From: Oscillospiraceae bacterium
GTDB lineage: Bacteria; Bacillota_A; Clostridia; Oscillospirales; Oscillospiraceae
Assembly (NCBI GenBank): GCA_024690695.1
Contig: JAILOS010000076.1
Span: 1 to 64,000, forward strand
Direction: 5' to 3'
DNA length: 64,000 nt
Positions within the stretch are counted from its first letter, which is position 1. Each line of letters begins with the position of its first letter. Positions 32,562 to 44,282 of this stretch are shown piece after piece. A program made the translations under genes and the position numbers. Under the pieces are notes generated by a model that searched no databases, had not been told where the DNA came from, and saw nothing but the letters and a program-made list of their open reading frames with translations.

Positions 32562-34715
32562 ATGGGAAAACATGAAGCGCCGAAAAAACAGATTTCGTTC
32601 CTGAAGCCGGGACGCGAAGAAGAGGAAGCCCAGCCGAAAACCGGCCGGAGAGAGGCACCTGCGCCGGAAGCGACAGCCGTACCGGAAGCAACGGCGGCCG
32701 CGCCGGAAGCGACGGCAGCCGTACCGGAAGCGACAGCCGCGCCGGAAGCGAAAGCGTCGGAGCCTGCGAAAAAGCCCTCGATCTCCTTCAGGCTCCCCGA
32801 GCGTGCGCAAGTGCGCGAGGCGGTCGAAAAGGCCGCGCGGATCGGCGTAAGCGAGGGATCGGAGCACGCCTTTCTGCGTACCTATCCCTTTGAAGGCAGA
32901 CAGATCGCCGTCGTGGCCGGCGGCGCAGCTCTGTACTTTATTCTATGGCTGCTGCCGACTTCGGGCGCGCTGCGATACCTGCTCTATCTGCTGCCGCTGT
33001 CGCTGCTCGGCGCCTGGCCGCTGCTTGACGTCGCCGGCGAGCTTCTGGAGCGCCGTTTCCCCGGCCGCAGCCTGATCTGCTGGCTCGCAGCGATCGGCTT
33101 TCTGTGCCTGAATCAGCCGCACAGCGCCGTTTTTGTCCTGCTGATCTACCGGGTGCTTCTGCTGCTTGAGAGCTTTTTGCAGCTCCGGCGCTCGCAGACG
33201 CTGGAGGCGCTGAAGGCGAGACTTCCCGGGGAAGCCGTCGTTCAGACGGAGGAGGGCGACGAAAATCGCCCGCTCAATCAGATCGAGGAGGGGGAGCTGC
33301 TGGCGGTCGGTCCGGACGAGATCATCCCGCTCGACGGCACGGTCGTCGAGGGGATCAGCTCGGTGGACGCGCTTTTGCTCTGCGGCAGCGGCACGGTCAT
33401 TGACGTCGCCGCGGGCAGCAGGGTTCTGTCCGGCTGCCGGAACCTCTCCAATCCGATCACCGTCCGCGTAACGGCGCGCGAAAAAGACTCCTTTGCGCAG
33501 CGCTGCATCCGCACGACGCAGGAGGGCTCTGAGGCCCTTCCGGAGCGGGAGAGCCGGCTCCAGCGCATCCTGCAGTGGGTCCCTGCGGCACTGGCCGGGC
33601 TGGGGCTGCTGTTCGCCCTTGTCTACTCGCTTGCCAGCGGCAACTGGCGCGACGGGGTCGAGCGGGGGCTGCTTCTGCTCGCTCTCGGCTGCTGCGGCGA
33701 CGTGCTGCTTGTTTCCGCCTTTGCGTTCTTCAAGGGGATCACCCATACGGCCAGAAAGGGCCTGTTTTTCAAGAACGCCGACGCCGTTGTGAATCTCGCG
33801 CTGGCGGACCGCATGATCTTCTCCAAGACCGGAACCGTGACCGAGGGCCGGTACGAGGTCGCGTCCGTCCACCCGGTGCATTACAGCGAGAAGGATCTGC
33901 TGACGATCGCCGCGCTGGCCGAGTGCTCGTCCAAGCACCCGATCGCGCGTGCGCTCCGCAAAGCCTGCGCGCTCGAATACCGCGAACGCCGGGATATCAC
34001 GCTGCTGGAGGAGACGGCCGGCCGGGGCGTCCACACGCTGCTCAACGGGCGCAACGTCTACGTCGGCAATTCCTCGCTGCTGCTCGATCACAACGTGCTG
34101 TTTGACGTGCCGACCTACAAGGGAACGGTCGTCCACGTGGCGGTCGACAACGAATACGAGGGCTGCATCGTCCTCAACGACCGCGTGCGCGACGGGGCCT
34201 TCGACGCGATCGAGGAGCTGCGCCAGCACGGGATCGGCGAGACCGTGATGCTGACCGGCGATACGCGTTCGATGGCGCGTCCGGTCGCGTCCGCGCTGAA
34301 TTTCGACATGCTCAAATGCGAGCTTGACGCCGAGGCCAAGCTCTCCGCTCTCGAATACCTGCAGGGCAACCGCGGCAGCACGGCCTGCATCGCCTACGTC
34401 AGCTCGAAGAGCGGCGATCTGCCCCTGCTTGAAAAAGCGGACGTCGGCGTCGCTTTCAACACGATGAACGCGGACGGTCCGATGGACGCGGCCTCGCTGC
34501 AGATCCCCGGCAGCAGCATCTCGCTCCTGCCGATCGCGCTGCACATGGCGCGGAAGTGCTCGCTTGCCGCGCTGATCGACGCCGCGGTCTGGCTGGGTCT
34601 GCTGCTGGTCTTGACGGTGCTCAGCCTCGTCGGCTGGATGGATCTGTGGCTCGCGCTGCTGCTGGTCCTCCTCGTCCGCGCCGGGACGCTGATCTACACG
34701 GCGCTCTCCGTATGA
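32562..34715 (+). CDS. Degenerate P1B-type ATPase homologue (predicted pseudo-ATPase)
   Basis: A 717-residue protein with the fold order of heavy-metal P-type ATPases: about eight membrane segments, actuator, phosphorylation and nucleotide domains. Every transport-critical motif is altered. The phosphorylated-Asp motif DKTGT is SKTGT (Ser421), the actuator TGE is C274-G275-S276, the metal motif CPC is G376-C377-C378, and GDGxND is S614-S-K-S-G-D619. By contrast HP (H459, P460), the glycine motif AGRGV and TGD (565-567) are kept, so nucleotide binding may survive. No HMA domain; the N-terminus is an Ala/Pro/Glu-rich repeat tail. One nt from an intact HAD phosphatase gene. Likely a regulatory or scaffold membrane protein rather than a pump; ligand unknown. 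Confidence 0.85.
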   Translation: MGKHEAPKKQISFLKPGREEEEAQPKTGRREAPAPEATAVPEATAAAPEATAAVPEATAAPEAKASEPAKKPSISFRLPERAQVREAVEKAARIGVSEGSEHAFLRTYPFEGRQIAVVAGGAALYFILWLLPTSGALRYLLYLLPLSLLGAWPLLDVAGELLERRFPGRSLICWLAAIGFLCLNQPHSAVFVLLIYRVLLLLESFLQLRRSQTLEALKARLPGEAVVQTEEGDENRPLNQIEEGELLAVGPDEIIPLDGTVVEGISSVDALLLCGSGTVIDVAAGSRVLSGCRNLSNPITVRVTAREKDSFAQRCIRTTQEGSEALPERESRLQRILQWVPAALAGLGLLFALVYSLASGNWRDGVERGLLLLALGCCGDVLLVSAFAFFKGITHTARKGLFFKNADAVVNLALADRMIFSKTGTVTEGRYEVASVHPVHYSEKDLLTIAALAECSSKHPIARALRKACALEYRERRDITLLEETAGRGVHTLLNGRNVYVGNSSLLLDHNVLFDVPTYKGTVVHVAVDNEYEGCIVLNDRVRDGAFDAIEELRQHGIGETVMLTGDTRSMARPVASALNFDMLKCELDAEAKLSALEYLQGNRGSTACIAYVSSKSGDLPLLEKADVGVAFNTMNADGPMDAASLQIPGSSISLLPIALHMARKCSLAALIDAAVWLGLLLVLTVLSLVGWMDLWLALLLVLLVRAGTLIYTALSV
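32664..32757 (+). repeat. Imperfect in-frame tandem repeat (PEATA units)
   Basis: Five units beginning CCGGAAGCGACAGCC or close variants, 15-21 nt each, encode PEATA-type repeats in the N-terminal tail of the P-type ATPase homologue. Probably a flexible linker; unit number may vary between strains. Confidence 0.8.
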
Positions 34716-34716
34716 T

Positions 34717-35283
34717 ATGAACACCTACGATTTTGACCAGACGATCTATCGTTCCGACAGCTCGTATCACTTCTTCCTGCACTGTCTGAAGCGCCATCCG
34801 CGCGCCGTGCTGCCGGCTCTCGCAAAAAGCCTGCGTCTCGCGCTGGCCTACCGTCGCGGACACATCGACGCCAAGCCGCTCAAGGAATCGCTATTTTCCT
34901 ACCTTTCCAGGCTGGAGGACGTCGAGCGGACGGTGCACGAGTTCTGGGAGAGCCACCGGCGCCATCTGGCGGACTGGTATCTGCGGCAGAAGAAGGAGGA
35001 CGATCTGATCATCTCCGCCTCGCCCGAGTTTTTGCTCGCGCCGATCGCCAGGGAGCTCGGCGTGCGGCTGATCGCGACGAGGATGGACCACCGCACCGGC
35101 AAGATCCACGGCCAGAACTGCCACGGAGAGGAGAAGGTGCGCCGTTTTCGCGAGGCCTATCCCGACGCGGAGACCGAGGAATTCTATTCCGATTCGCACA
35201 CCGACGCGCCGATGGCGAGGCTTGCCGCGCGCGCCTTTCTCGTGAAGAAAAAGAGGATCCGCCCCTGGAAACACACGGAATAA
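34717..35283 (+). CDS. HAD-superfamily phosphatase (HAD-IB, SerB-like)
   Basis: A 188-residue HAD hydrolase with all motifs intact: motif I YDFDQTIYRSDSS (nucleophile Asp5 and acid/base Asp7), motif II IISASPEFLL, the motif III lysine in EEKVRRF and motif IV YSDSHTDAPMA. A helical cap lies after motif I, as in phosphoserine-phosphatase-type (IB) enzymes. The ATG is 1 nt after the stop of the P-type ATPase homologue, so the two are translationally coupled. A phosphatase beside a P-type ATPase fold that lost its phosphorylated Asp is notable. Substrate unknown. Confidence 0.85.
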   Translation: MNTYDFDQTIYRSDSSYHFFLHCLKRHPRAVLPALAKSLRLALAYRRGHIDAKPLKESLFSYLSRLEDVERTVHEFWESHRRHLADWYLRQKKEDDLIISASPEFLLAPIARELGVRLIATRMDHRTGKIHGQNCHGEEKVRRFREAYPDAETEEFYSDSHTDAPMARLAARAFLVKKKRIRPWKHTE

Positions 35284-35289
35284 GCGCAC

Positions 35290-35325
35290 GGCCCGGCTGT
35301 TTTTCGCCGGGTCGGCGTTTTTTTC
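35290..35325 (+). terminator. Terminator of the pseudo-ATPase/HAD unit
   Basis: An 8-bp stem (GGCCCGGC with GCCGGGTC, one G-U) closes a T-rich loop and is followed by GGCG and seven Ts. Confidence 0.75.
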
Positions 35326-35345
35326 TGAAAAAAGGGCTCGATCAC

Positions 35346-35374
35346 TTGAAAGACGGCCCGGTTTACGGTAAAAT
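35346..35374 (+). promoter_or_regulatory. Promoter for ybaK-uvrA-recD2-comF
   Basis: TTGAAA (35346-35351), 17-nt spacer, TAAAAT (35369-35374), 39 nt before the ybaK start. Confidence 0.7.
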
Positions 35375-35412
35375 AACTTAATGCTTTATTTCCGGCGAAG
35401 GAGGACTGCGGC

Positions 35413-35895
35413 ATGACGGTACAGAAGACCAACGTGATGCGGCTGCTTGAACAGAAGAAGATCCCGTATCGCGCTTACAGCTATCCGCACGACGGCTCGG
35501 CGGTCGACGCCGTCACGGTCGCGGCGCTGCTGGAGCGCGATCCGGCGACGATTTTCAAGACGCTGGCCGCCCGCGCCTCCGACAAGAGCTGCTGCGTTTT
35601 CGTGATCCCCGCCGGGAAGGAACTGGATCTCAAAAAGGCCGCCAGAGCCGTCGGGGCGAAATCTGTGGCGATGCTGCATCTCAATGAGCTGACGGAGCTG
35701 ACGGGTTACGTGCGCGGCGGCTGCTCGCCGATCGGAATGAAGAAGCTGTACCGCACGGTGATCGACGAGAGCGCGCTGCGGCAGGAGACGATCCTCGTCA
35801 GCGCCGGAAAGATCGGCGCGCAGGTGGAGCTCGAGCCGCAGGCTCTTGCCGGGATGATCCGGGCGAGCTTTGCCGATTTGACTTCGGAGGACTGA
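35413..35895 (+). CDS. ybaK: Cys-tRNA(Pro)/Cys-tRNA deacylase YbaK
   Basis: Trans-editing hydrolase that removes Cys mischarged on tRNA-Pro. The 160-residue protein has the INS/YbaK fold with the essential lysine in [25 protein letters not shown] and the C-terminal GCSPIGMKK segment. The N-terminus [28 protein letters not shown] is typical. The ATG follows GAAGGAGGACTGCGGC. Only 2 nt separate it from uvrA, so it opens a transcription unit of DNA repair and recombination genes. Confidence 0.93.
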   Translation: MTVQKTNVMRLLEQKKIPYRAYSYPHDGSAVDAVTVAALLERDPATIFKTLAARASDKSCCVFVIPAGKELDLKKAARAVGAKSVAMLHLNELTELTGYVRGGCSPIGMKKLYRTVIDESALRQETILVSAGKIGAQVELEPQALAGMIRASFADLTSED

Positions 35896-35897
35896 AC

Positions 35898-38733
<2,836 letters not shown>

Positions 38734-38744
<11 letters not shown>

Positions 38745-40959
38745 AAGAGAACTTCAGGAGCTCTCCGGCACGGTCGGCTCCGTAATCTATAAAAACGAGG
38801 AAAACGGCTATACGGTCCTGCGCCTCAACGACGAGGGCGGCGAGACCGTCACCGTCGTCGGGTGCTTCCCCTACGCGTCGGCGGGGGAGAGCATGATCGT
38901 CAGCGGCGCGTGGATGAACCACAGCGTCCACGGCAGGCAGTTCAAGGCGGAGTTTGCCCAGCGCATCCTGCCGAGCACCGTAAACGCGATCTATTCCTTT
39001 CTCGCCGGAGGCGCGATCAAAGGCGTCGGCCCGGTCATGGCCTCGCTGATCGTCAACGAATTCGGCGAGCAGACGCTGGAGATGCTGGAAAACGAGCCGG
39101 AGCGCCTCGCCGCGATCCGCGGGATCAGCCGCTCCAAAGCGGAGCAGATCGGCAGGGAATTCCGGCGACAGGCCGGTATGCGGCGTCTGATGGAATTCGT
39201 CTGCTCGTTCGGGCTGCGCCCGATCCTCGCGATGCGCGTATACCGCTATTACGGCGACCGCGGACTGGAGCTGCTGCGGGAAGATCCTTATCTGCTCGCG
39301 GGCGAGAACGTCGGCGGGACCTTTGCCGAGGCCGACGTGATGGCGCAGGAGCTCGGCTTCGACGCGGACAGCCCGCTGCGCGTGGAGGCGGCCGTGCTCT
39401 TCGAGCTTGCGCACAACGCGGGAAACGGCCATTGCTTTATTCCCCGGGAAAAACTCGCGGCGGTGACCGCCGAGCTGATCGGCGTACAGCCCGACCGCGC
39501 CGACGAGGCGATCGAATCGCTCTCGTCCTCGGGACGCCTGATCCTCGAGACCGTGGCCGGCTGCCGTGCCTGTTATCTGCCGTATCTTTACGACGCGGAG
39601 ACCTTGACCGCCGAGCATCTCGCGCAGATGGCGCAGACCGTCTACCCGGACACGATGAATCTGGAGGCGATGATCGTCGAGCTCGAACGGCAGACCGGGA
39701 TCCGCTACGCCCCGCTCCAGCGGCAGACGCTGCAGCTTGCGCTGCGCCACCAGCTCGTCGTCATCACCGGCGGGCCCGGAACCGGCAAGACGACCTCCGT
39801 GCGGGCTGTGCTCGCGATGTTCGACCGGCTCGGGCTGAAAACGCTGCTCACGGCGCCGACGGGAAGGGCCGCCAAGCGCATGACGGAGCTGACCGGGCGG
39901 GAAGCCTCGACGGTGCACCGGCTTCTGGGGGCCAAATTCGACGAAGACGGAGAAACCGTCGTCTTCTCGAAAAACGCGCGCGAGCCGCTCGAATGCGACG
40001 CGGTGATCCTCGACGAGTGCAGCATGGTCGACATCGTGCTGATGGCGGCGCTGCTGGAGGCGATGCCGGCCGGAGCGCGGCTTGTGATGGTGGGCGACGC
40101 CGATCAGCTCCCCTCCGTCGGACCCGGCAACGTCTTCTCGGCTGTCATCCGCAGCCAAACGGCGCCGCTCGTCCGCCTGACGGATATTTTCCGCCAGAAG
40201 CAGGACAGCCGCATCGTGCGCAACGCGCACGGCATCAACCGGGGCGAGCATCCCGACTTTTCCGAGAACGCGGGCGACTTCTTCAGGCTCAGGAGGCTGC
40301 AGGCGGGCAATACCGTCGACACGGTCGTGGAGCTCGCCTCCGTCCGCCTGCCGACGAAGCTCGGGATCAGCCCCGACGAGATTCAGGTCCTTTCGCCGAC
40401 GCGCAAGGGCGAGACCGGCACGGCGAACCTCAACCGGCGGCTGCAGGAGACGCTGAATCCCTCCGATCCGAAAAAGCGCGAGAAAGCCTTCGGCGAGGTC
40501 GTCTTTCGCGAGGGCGACCGGGTGATGCAGGTCAAGAATGACTACGACATCCTCTGGCAGAGCGCGGACGGGGCTGTCGCCGGCACCGGCATGTTCAACG
40601 GCGACGTCGGGCGCATCACGCAGATCGACCTGGACGGTGAAACGCTGACCGTGGATTTCGAGGGCAGGCTCGCCGTCTACGGCTTCGACGCACTGATCGA
40701 GCTGGAGCACGCCTGGGCGATGACGGTCCATAAAGCTCAGGGCAGCGAATACCGCGCGGTCATTCTCGTGCTGGCCGAGGGTTCGCAGCTTCTGATGACG
40801 CGCGACGTGCTCTATACGGCCGTCACGCGCGCCAGAGAGCTGCTTATCATGGTCGGCGACGACCGGACCGCTTATCAGATGATCGACAACTTCCGGCAGT
40901 CCAAGCGCTATTCGGCGCTGCGCGTCCGGCTTCGCAGGCTGTGCGGGGTGGAGGAATGA
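38734..40959 (+). CDS. recD2: ATP-dependent RecD2-type DNA helicase
   Basis: SF1B 5'-3' helicase of the RecD/TraA family found in bacteria outside a RecBCD complex. The 741-residue protein has an N-terminal OB-like and helix-hairpin-helix region ([35 protein letters not shown]), Walker [17 protein letters not shown], Walker [13 protein letters not shown], motif [17 protein letters not shown] and motif VI region [14 protein letters not shown] followed by [11 protein letters not shown]. Translationally coupled to uvrA (11-nt overlap) and to comF (ATGA overlap), suggesting a DNA repair/processing unit. Confidence 0.96.
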
Positions 40960-41609
40960 AGCTGATCGACGCGCTGCTGGAGCTTCTGTACCCGAGCCGC
41001 TGCGCTTTTTGTCACAGGCTGCTCCGCGATCCGGCCGACAAGGTATGCGCCCGGTGTCGCCGAGAATTGCCCTATACCGACGAGGCTGCGAGAGAACAGA
41101 GCTTTCCGTCTGTCAAGCGCTGCGTCAGCCCGCTCTATTATGAAAATGACGTGCGGCAGTCGCTGCACCGCTATAAATTTTCGCAGAGAACGGGCTACGC
41201 TGGTATTTATGCCGACTTTGTGATAAAATGTATTGACGAATGCGGCTTGACCTGCGATTATATAAGCTGGGTGCCGCTGAGCGCCCGAAGGCTCCGCTCC
41301 CGCGGCTACGATCAGGCGAGGCTGCTGGCCGGGGCGATCGCCGAAAGGCTGTCCGTCCCCTGCATCGGGACGCTGCGCAAGGTCCGGGATACGAGACCGC
41401 AGTCTCTGACCGGCGGGGCCGAAAAGCGGCGCGAGAACATCCGCGGGGCTTATCGCTGCACGGACGAAGAGACCGTCAGGGGAAAAACGATCCTGCTGAT
41501 CGACGATATCGTCACCACCGGCTCCACGCTTTCGGAGTGCGCGAGGACCCTGAAAAACGCCGGCGCCGCCGCGGTTTATGCCGCCGCCGTCGCCAGAAAG
41601 AGACCGTAA
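40956..41609 (+). CDS. comF: ComF-family phosphoribosyltransferase-like protein
   Basis: A 217-residue ComFC/GntX-type protein, in Bacillus needed for DNA uptake. An N-terminal zinc ribbon (CAFCHRLLRDPADKVCARCRREL) precedes the PRTase domain with the PRPP-binding motif ILLIDDIVTTGSTLSECARTL and WVPLSARRLRSRGYDQA. No ComFA helicase is adjacent; recD2 takes its place in the operon. I start at ATG 40956, which overlaps the recD2 stop (ATGA) behind GGTGGAGGA; ATG 40941 is less well placed. Confidence 0.9.
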   Translation: MKLIDALLELLYPSRCAFCHRLLRDPADKVCARCRRELPYTDEAAREQSFPSVKRCVSPLYYENDVRQSLHRYKFSQRTGYAGIYADFVIKCIDECGLTCDYISWVPLSARRLRSRGYDQARLLAGAIAERLSVPCIGTLRKVRDTRPQSLTGGAEKRRENIRGAYRCTDEETVRGKTILLIDDIVTTGSTLSECARTLKNAGAAAVYAAAVARKRP

Positions 41610-41643
41610 ACGGATCACCGAAAAATAAAGACAGAGGTGCCAC

Positions 41644-42672
41644 ATGAATATATTTGAAAGAGACATCGCCATCGATATGGGAACGACCTCCACGCTCGTT
41701 TTCGAGCAGGGGAAGGGCGTCGTTCTGCGCGAGCCCACGGTCGTCGCCGTGGATAAGTTCAACGGCCGGATCCTGAAGGTCGGCCAGGACGCGCAGAAGA
41801 TGATCGGCCGCACGCCGGCCAACGTCGTGGCGCTGCATCCGGTCGCCGCGGGTGTGATCTCCGACTACGACATGACCGCGCAGATGCTGCGCGATCTGAT
41901 CGGGCGCATCACGTCGTTCAGCTTCTTCAAGCCCTGCGTGCTGGCCTGCGTGCCCAGCAGCATTTCGGGCGTGGAGGAGCGCGCGATGATCGACGCCGCC
42001 ATCGAAGCGGGCGCGCGCAAGGTGTATCTGCTCGAAACCGCCGTGGCGACGGCGATGGGCGCCGGCGTCGATATCGCCAAGCCGGACGGGCACATGGTGA
42101 TCGACATCGGCGGCGGCACCACCGAATGCGCGGTGATCTCGGCGGGCGGCGTGGTCGAATGCGAATCCATCAAGGTCGCCGGCGCGAGCTTTGACGAGGC
42201 CATCGTCCGCTACGTGCGCCGCAAGCACAATATGCTCATCGGCCTCGGCGCCGCCGAGGAGGTAAAGCGCAGCATCGGCTGCGTGATCCAGCGCCCCGAC
42301 GTCGGCGTGGAGGAGGTCAAGGGCCGCAGCCTCACCAACGGTCTGCCGAAAACCGTCACGATCACCTCGACCGAGCTGATCGAGGCCTTCGTAGAGCCGA
42401 TGAACCAGATCCTCGAGGCGGTGCACACGGTACTCGAGCGCACGCAGCCCCAGCTCGTCGGCGATCTGGACACCAACGGCATCGTCATGTCGGGCGGCGG
42501 CAGCCTGATTTACGGCATCGACCGCCTGATCGAACGCAGCACCGGCATCCGGACGATCGTTGTGGACGATCCGGTCTCCTGTGCGGCCTACGGCGCCGGG
42601 AAGCTGCTCAAGCGCTTTGACGAGATGCAGGACGGCATGATGAACTTTGCCCGCAAACGCCAGCTCAAGTAA
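41644..42672 (+). CDS. mreB: Rod-shape-determining actin homologue MreB/Mbl
   Basis: Actin-fold filament protein guiding lateral wall synthesis. The 342-residue length and motifs fit: phosphate 1 IAIDMGTTSTLVF, REPTVVAVDK, HPVAAGVISDYDMTAQMLRDLI, phosphate 2 MVIDIGGGTTECAVIS, and adenosine motif VMSGGGSLIYGIDRLIE. The usual mreC/mreD partners are absent downstream; ispD follows 18 nt later. This could be an Mbl-like paralogue with the main mreBCD operon elsewhere. The ATG follows AGAGGTGCCAC. Confidence 0.93.
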   Translation: MNIFERDIAIDMGTTSTLVFEQGKGVVLREPTVVAVDKFNGRILKVGQDAQKMIGRTPANVVALHPVAAGVISDYDMTAQMLRDLIGRITSFSFFKPCVLACVPSSISGVEERAMIDAAIEAGARKVYLLETAVATAMGAGVDIAKPDGHMVIDIGGGTTECAVISAGGVVECESIKVAGASFDEAIVRYVRRKHNMLIGLGAAEEVKRSIGCVIQRPDVGVEEVKGRSLTNGLPKTVTITSTELIEAFVEPMNQILEAVHTVLERTQPQLVGDLDTNGIVMSGGGSLIYGIDRLIERSTGIRTIVVDDPVSCAAYGAGKLLKRFDEMQDGMMNFARKRQLK

Positions 42673-42690
42673 CAGAGGGAGGAACAGCCG

Positions 42691-43428
42691 GTGAAACTGT
42701 TTGATTGGTTCCGTAAGAAGAAAAAGGACGACACGCCGCCCCGCTGCTCCGCCGTCGTGCTGGCGGCCGGACAGTCCGAGCGCATGGGCAGCGACAAGCT
42801 CACGATGATGCTCGGACAGCTTCCGGTGCTCGCGCGGACGCTGAAGGTTTTTCAGGCGTCCCCGGAGGTGACGGAGATCGTCGTCGTTACGCGCATGGAC
42901 AAGCTCGAAGAGACCGCGGAGCTCTGCAAGCGCTTCGGCATCGAGAAGGTCACGCGCGTGATCGCCGGCGGCAAGACGCGCACGGAGTCCGCCCTGGCCG
43001 GCGTCTCCGAGGTGGACGCTTCGGCGAAGCTGATCGCGATCCACGACGGCGCGCGCCCGCTTGTGACGGAGGATCTGATCCTGCGCACCGTCGCCGCCGC
43101 CTCGGAGCATATGGCGGCCGCGCCGGCGCTGGCCAGCACCGACACGCTGAAAGCGGTCGACGAGGAAGGCCGCATCATCGGCACCGTGGACCGCGAGCAC
43201 ACCGTGCGCATCCAGACGCCGCAGGTGTTCCAGTCGGATCTGATCAAGGGCGCGCTGACGAAGGCCGTAGAAAAAGAGCTCACGCTGACGGACGACTGCC
43301 TGGCCGCCGAAATGATGGGCGTCAAGGTGAAGACCGTTCTCGGAGACGAACAGAATCTGAAGATCACGACGCCGCTCGATATGATCCTCGCAACGGAGAT
43401 CCTCAAGCAGCGGGGCGAGGCCCTATGA
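42691..43428 (+). CDS. ispD: 2-C-methyl-D-erythritol 4-phosphate cytidylyltransferase
   Basis: MEP-pathway enzyme forming CDP-methylerythritol. Nucleotidyltransferase motifs are clear: [16 protein letters not shown] (CTP binding), [16 protein letters not shown], and [14 protein letters not shown]. The 245-residue protein carries an unusual basic N-terminal extension ([13 protein letters not shown], about 17 residues) ahead of the core, possibly membrane-associating. It starts with GTG 42691 behind GAGGAACAGCC. It overlaps ispF by 4 nt (ATGA), giving two consecutive pathway-related genes. Confidence 0.95.
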   Translation: MKLFDWFRKKKKDDTPPRCSAVVLAAGQSERMGSDKLTMMLGQLPVLARTLKVFQASPEVTEIVVVTRMDKLEETAELCKRFGIEKVTRVIAGGKTRTESALAGVSEVDASAKLIAIHDGARPLVTEDLILRTVAAASEHMAAAPALASTDTLKAVDEEGRIIGTVDREHTVRIQTPQVFQSDLIKGALTKAVEKELTLTDDCLAAEMMGVKVKTVLGDEQNLKITTPLDMILATEILKQRGEAL

Positions 43429-43898
43429 GGATCGGTCACGGCTACGACGTGCACCGGCTGGTCGAGGGGCGCAGACTTGTCCTCGGCGGGGTGGAGATCC
43501 CTTTTGAAAAGGGGCTTCTGGGCCATTCGGACGCGGACGTGCTGCTGCACGCGCTGATGGACGCGCTGCTCGGCGCGGCCGCTCTCGGCGACATCGGCGC
43601 GCTGTTCCCGGATTCCGATGCGCGATACGAGGGAGCCGACAGCCTTGAATTGCTCAGGGAGGTGGCCCGCCTCGTCGGAGAGAAGGGCTTTGCCCTGGAA
43701 AACGCAGACTGTACCGTGCTGGCGCAGCGGCCGAAGCTCGCGCCGCACATTCCGCAGATGCGCCGCCGCATCGCCGAGGCGCTCGGGGTCGGAACGGAGC
43801 GCGTGAGCGTGAAGGCGACGACCGAGGAAGGGCTCGGCTTTACCGGAGAGGGGCTCGGCATCGCGGCCCACGCAGTCGTCCTGCTGAACGAAAAATGA
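43425..43898 (+). CDS. ispF: 2-C-methyl-D-erythritol 2,4-cyclodiphosphate synthase
   Basis: Trimeric zinc enzyme cyclising CDP-ME 2-phosphate. At 157 residues it has the metal-binding GHGYDVHRL (Asp and His), [35 protein letters not shown] and the C-terminal [25 protein letters not shown]. Coupled to ispD by a 4-nt overlap. A terminator follows. The CDP-ME kinase gene ispE, which acts between the two, is not in this window. Confidence 0.97.
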   Translation: MRIGHGYDVHRLVEGRRLVLGGVEIPFEKGLLGHSDADVLLHALMDALLGAAALGDIGALFPDSDARYEGADSLELLREVARLVGEKGFALENADCTVLAQRPKLAPHIPQMRRRIAEALGVGTERVSVKATTEEGLGFTGEGLGIAAHAVVLLNEK

Positions 43899-43966
43899 AC
43901 GGTTCACCGCAGCGCGGTACCGGCATAGAATGGCGTGAGCCAAAGCCGATCAGGCGCTGGGATCCA

Positions 43967-44005
43967 GCCGCAGAGCAGCCATGCTCTGCGGCGTTCATTT
44001 TTTTG
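43967..44005 (+). terminator. Terminator after ispF
   Basis: An 11-bp perfect stem GCCGCAGAGCA/TGCTCTGCGGC with a GCCA loop, followed by GTTCATTTTTTTG. The next gene begins 20 nt later, so it either uses read-through or an unrecognised promoter overlapping this hairpin. Confidence 0.85.
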
Positions 44006-44024
44006 TGGGGAGCGTTGGAGCACG

Positions 44025-44282
44025 ATGGAAAAGCTGCTCATTACCTGCCGCACGCTGACGCACGCGCAGCGCTGTGTGCGGCTTTTGGAACGAAGAGGAA
44101 TCGTAGCCGCTGTGATCAAGGCGCCGCCGGAGCTCACGAGAGCCGGCTGCGGCTACGCCGTCAGCCTGCGCAGAAGCGGAGCGGAAGCGGTCCGCATGCT
44201 GCGGGAGGCGTCCATGCTGAACGGGAAAATATACCGCCTTGAGGAGCGGGGCTGGCGGGAGGTTTCCGATGATCTATCTTGA
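44025..44282 (+). CDS. DUF3343 protein (putative Se/S carrier-like)
   Basis: A small 85-residue protein. MEKLLITCRTLTHAQRCVRLLERRGI and CGYAVSLRRSGAEAV (with a Cys at the position expected for a sulfur or selenium carrier) match my memory of DUF3343, often encoded next to class V aminotransferase/cysteine desulfurase genes. Here it overlaps exactly such a gene by 14 nt, supporting a role in accepting persulfide sulfur or selenium. No selA, selB, selD or yedF is in the window. The ATG follows GGGGAGCGTTGGAGCACG. Confidence 0.8.
   Translation: MEKLLITCRTLTHAQRCVRLLERRGIVAAVIKAPPELTRAGCGYAVSLRRSGAEAVRMLREASMLNGKIYRLEERGWREVSDDLS

Noticed and set aside
41512..43200. 562-codon minus-strand frame opposite mreB and ispD
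   Set aside because: Same codon-bias artefact; mreB and ispD are unambiguous on the plus strand.
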